33,622 nt of DNA from Pseudomonadales bacterium (GTDB lineage Bacteria > Pseudomonadota > Gammaproteobacteria > Pseudomonadales > Ketobacteraceae): contig JAKSAW010000579.1 of assembly GCA_022361455.1 (NCBI GenBank), positions 1 to 33,622 of the forward strand, read 5' to 3'. Made by a program: the position numbers and the translations under genes. The notes below the pieces were generated by a model that was not told the DNA's origin, did no database searches, and saw nothing but the letters and a program-made list of their open reading frames with translations. Each line of letters opens with the position of its first letter. Position 1 is the stretch's first letter. Of this stretch, positions 33,472 to 33,622 are shown one piece after another.

Positions 33472-33622
33472 ATGACTGATAACGCAATTGTAACGCAATT
33501 GGTCGCCGATGCCCGAGCTTTAGTTCCTGTCATTAAGGAACGCCAAGCGGAAACGGCAAAACTAGGAAAATTACCTGAAGAAACGATTGCAGCAATGCAG
33601 GAGTCGGGTTTTTTTCGAATTA
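33472..33622 (+). CDS. hsaA: HsaA-like flavin-dependent monooxygenase / acyl-CoA dehydrogenase-fold protein, 5' part
   Basis: The frame starts at an ATG 8 bases after AGGAG, itself 10 bp after the Rieske gene stop, and runs out of the window. The 50 visible residues (VTQLVADARALVPVIKERQ, then KLPEETIAAMQESGFFRI) match the N-terminal helix pair of the HsaA/acyl-CoA dehydrogenase fold. HsaA hydroxylates the phenolic ring of the secosteroid after KshA action. With so little sequence another member of the fold is possible. Confidence 0.65.
   Translation, partial: MTDNAIVTQLVADARALVPVIKERQAETAKLGKLPEETIAAMQESGFFRI

Overview
This window looks like chromosomal DNA of a marine, steroid- or lipid-degrading gammaproteobacterium. 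The inference rests on moderate GC, KshA/HsaA-type steroid-ring genes at the right edge, a YghU-type glutathione transferase, several SDR enzymes, AraC regulators of the OruR/arabinose-binding-domain class and membrane desaturases. The genus cannot be fixed from the sequence alone. No rRNA, tRNA, CRISPR, integrase or transposase was seen.

Left part (1-11.5 kb). The window opens with the end of a 2-oxoacid:ferredoxin oxidoreductase pair (KorA/KorB-like). A two-gene minus-strand operon follows: a desaturase fused to its own flavin reductase and ferredoxin, then an SDR. It diverges from an AraC regulator. Next come a polytopic membrane protein behind a 19-bp perfect inverted repeat, an HD-domain protein, a divergent HxlR/SDR pair with a clear operator, O-acetylhomoserine sulfhydrylase, and a beta-lactamase-fold esterase that ends in a strong hairpin.

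Centre (11.5-20 kb), the most unusual part. A tight three-gene minus-strand operon (11571-16657) encodes a small Cro/C1-type HTH protein with a Gly/Asn-rich tail, a 799-residue protein resembling a STAND/NLR scaffold with a degenerate P-loop, and a 755-residue protein built from repeated SPFH/band-7-like units plus a charged coiled coil. All three carry the same 12-residue Gly/Asn/aromatic motif without gaps. This is a candidate undescribed conflict or signalling system. Beside it is a plus-strand cluster of a B12-binding subunit, a membrane di-iron desaturase/hydroxylase and a glutamate-mutase-type E subunit that keeps the substrate arginines. This may be a small metabolite pathway.

Right part (20-33.6 kb). 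Three minus-strand envelope genes follow (a Calx-beta membrane protein and two coiled-coil lipoproteins). After them come a second AraC/desaturase divergent pair, a yghU-type GST divergent from a TetR regulator with a 12-bp palindrome between them, and a membrane-anchored YqgE-like protein followed by an ABC ATPase and permease. The window ends with an SDR, an M48 lipoprotein protease, and the start of a steroid-type operon (KshA-like Rieske oxygenase, then HsaA-like flavoprotein) behind an 11-bp inverted repeat.

Functional reading: most of the window is lipid or steroid metabolism with local one-component regulators. The 11.5-20 kb block is the accessory part.
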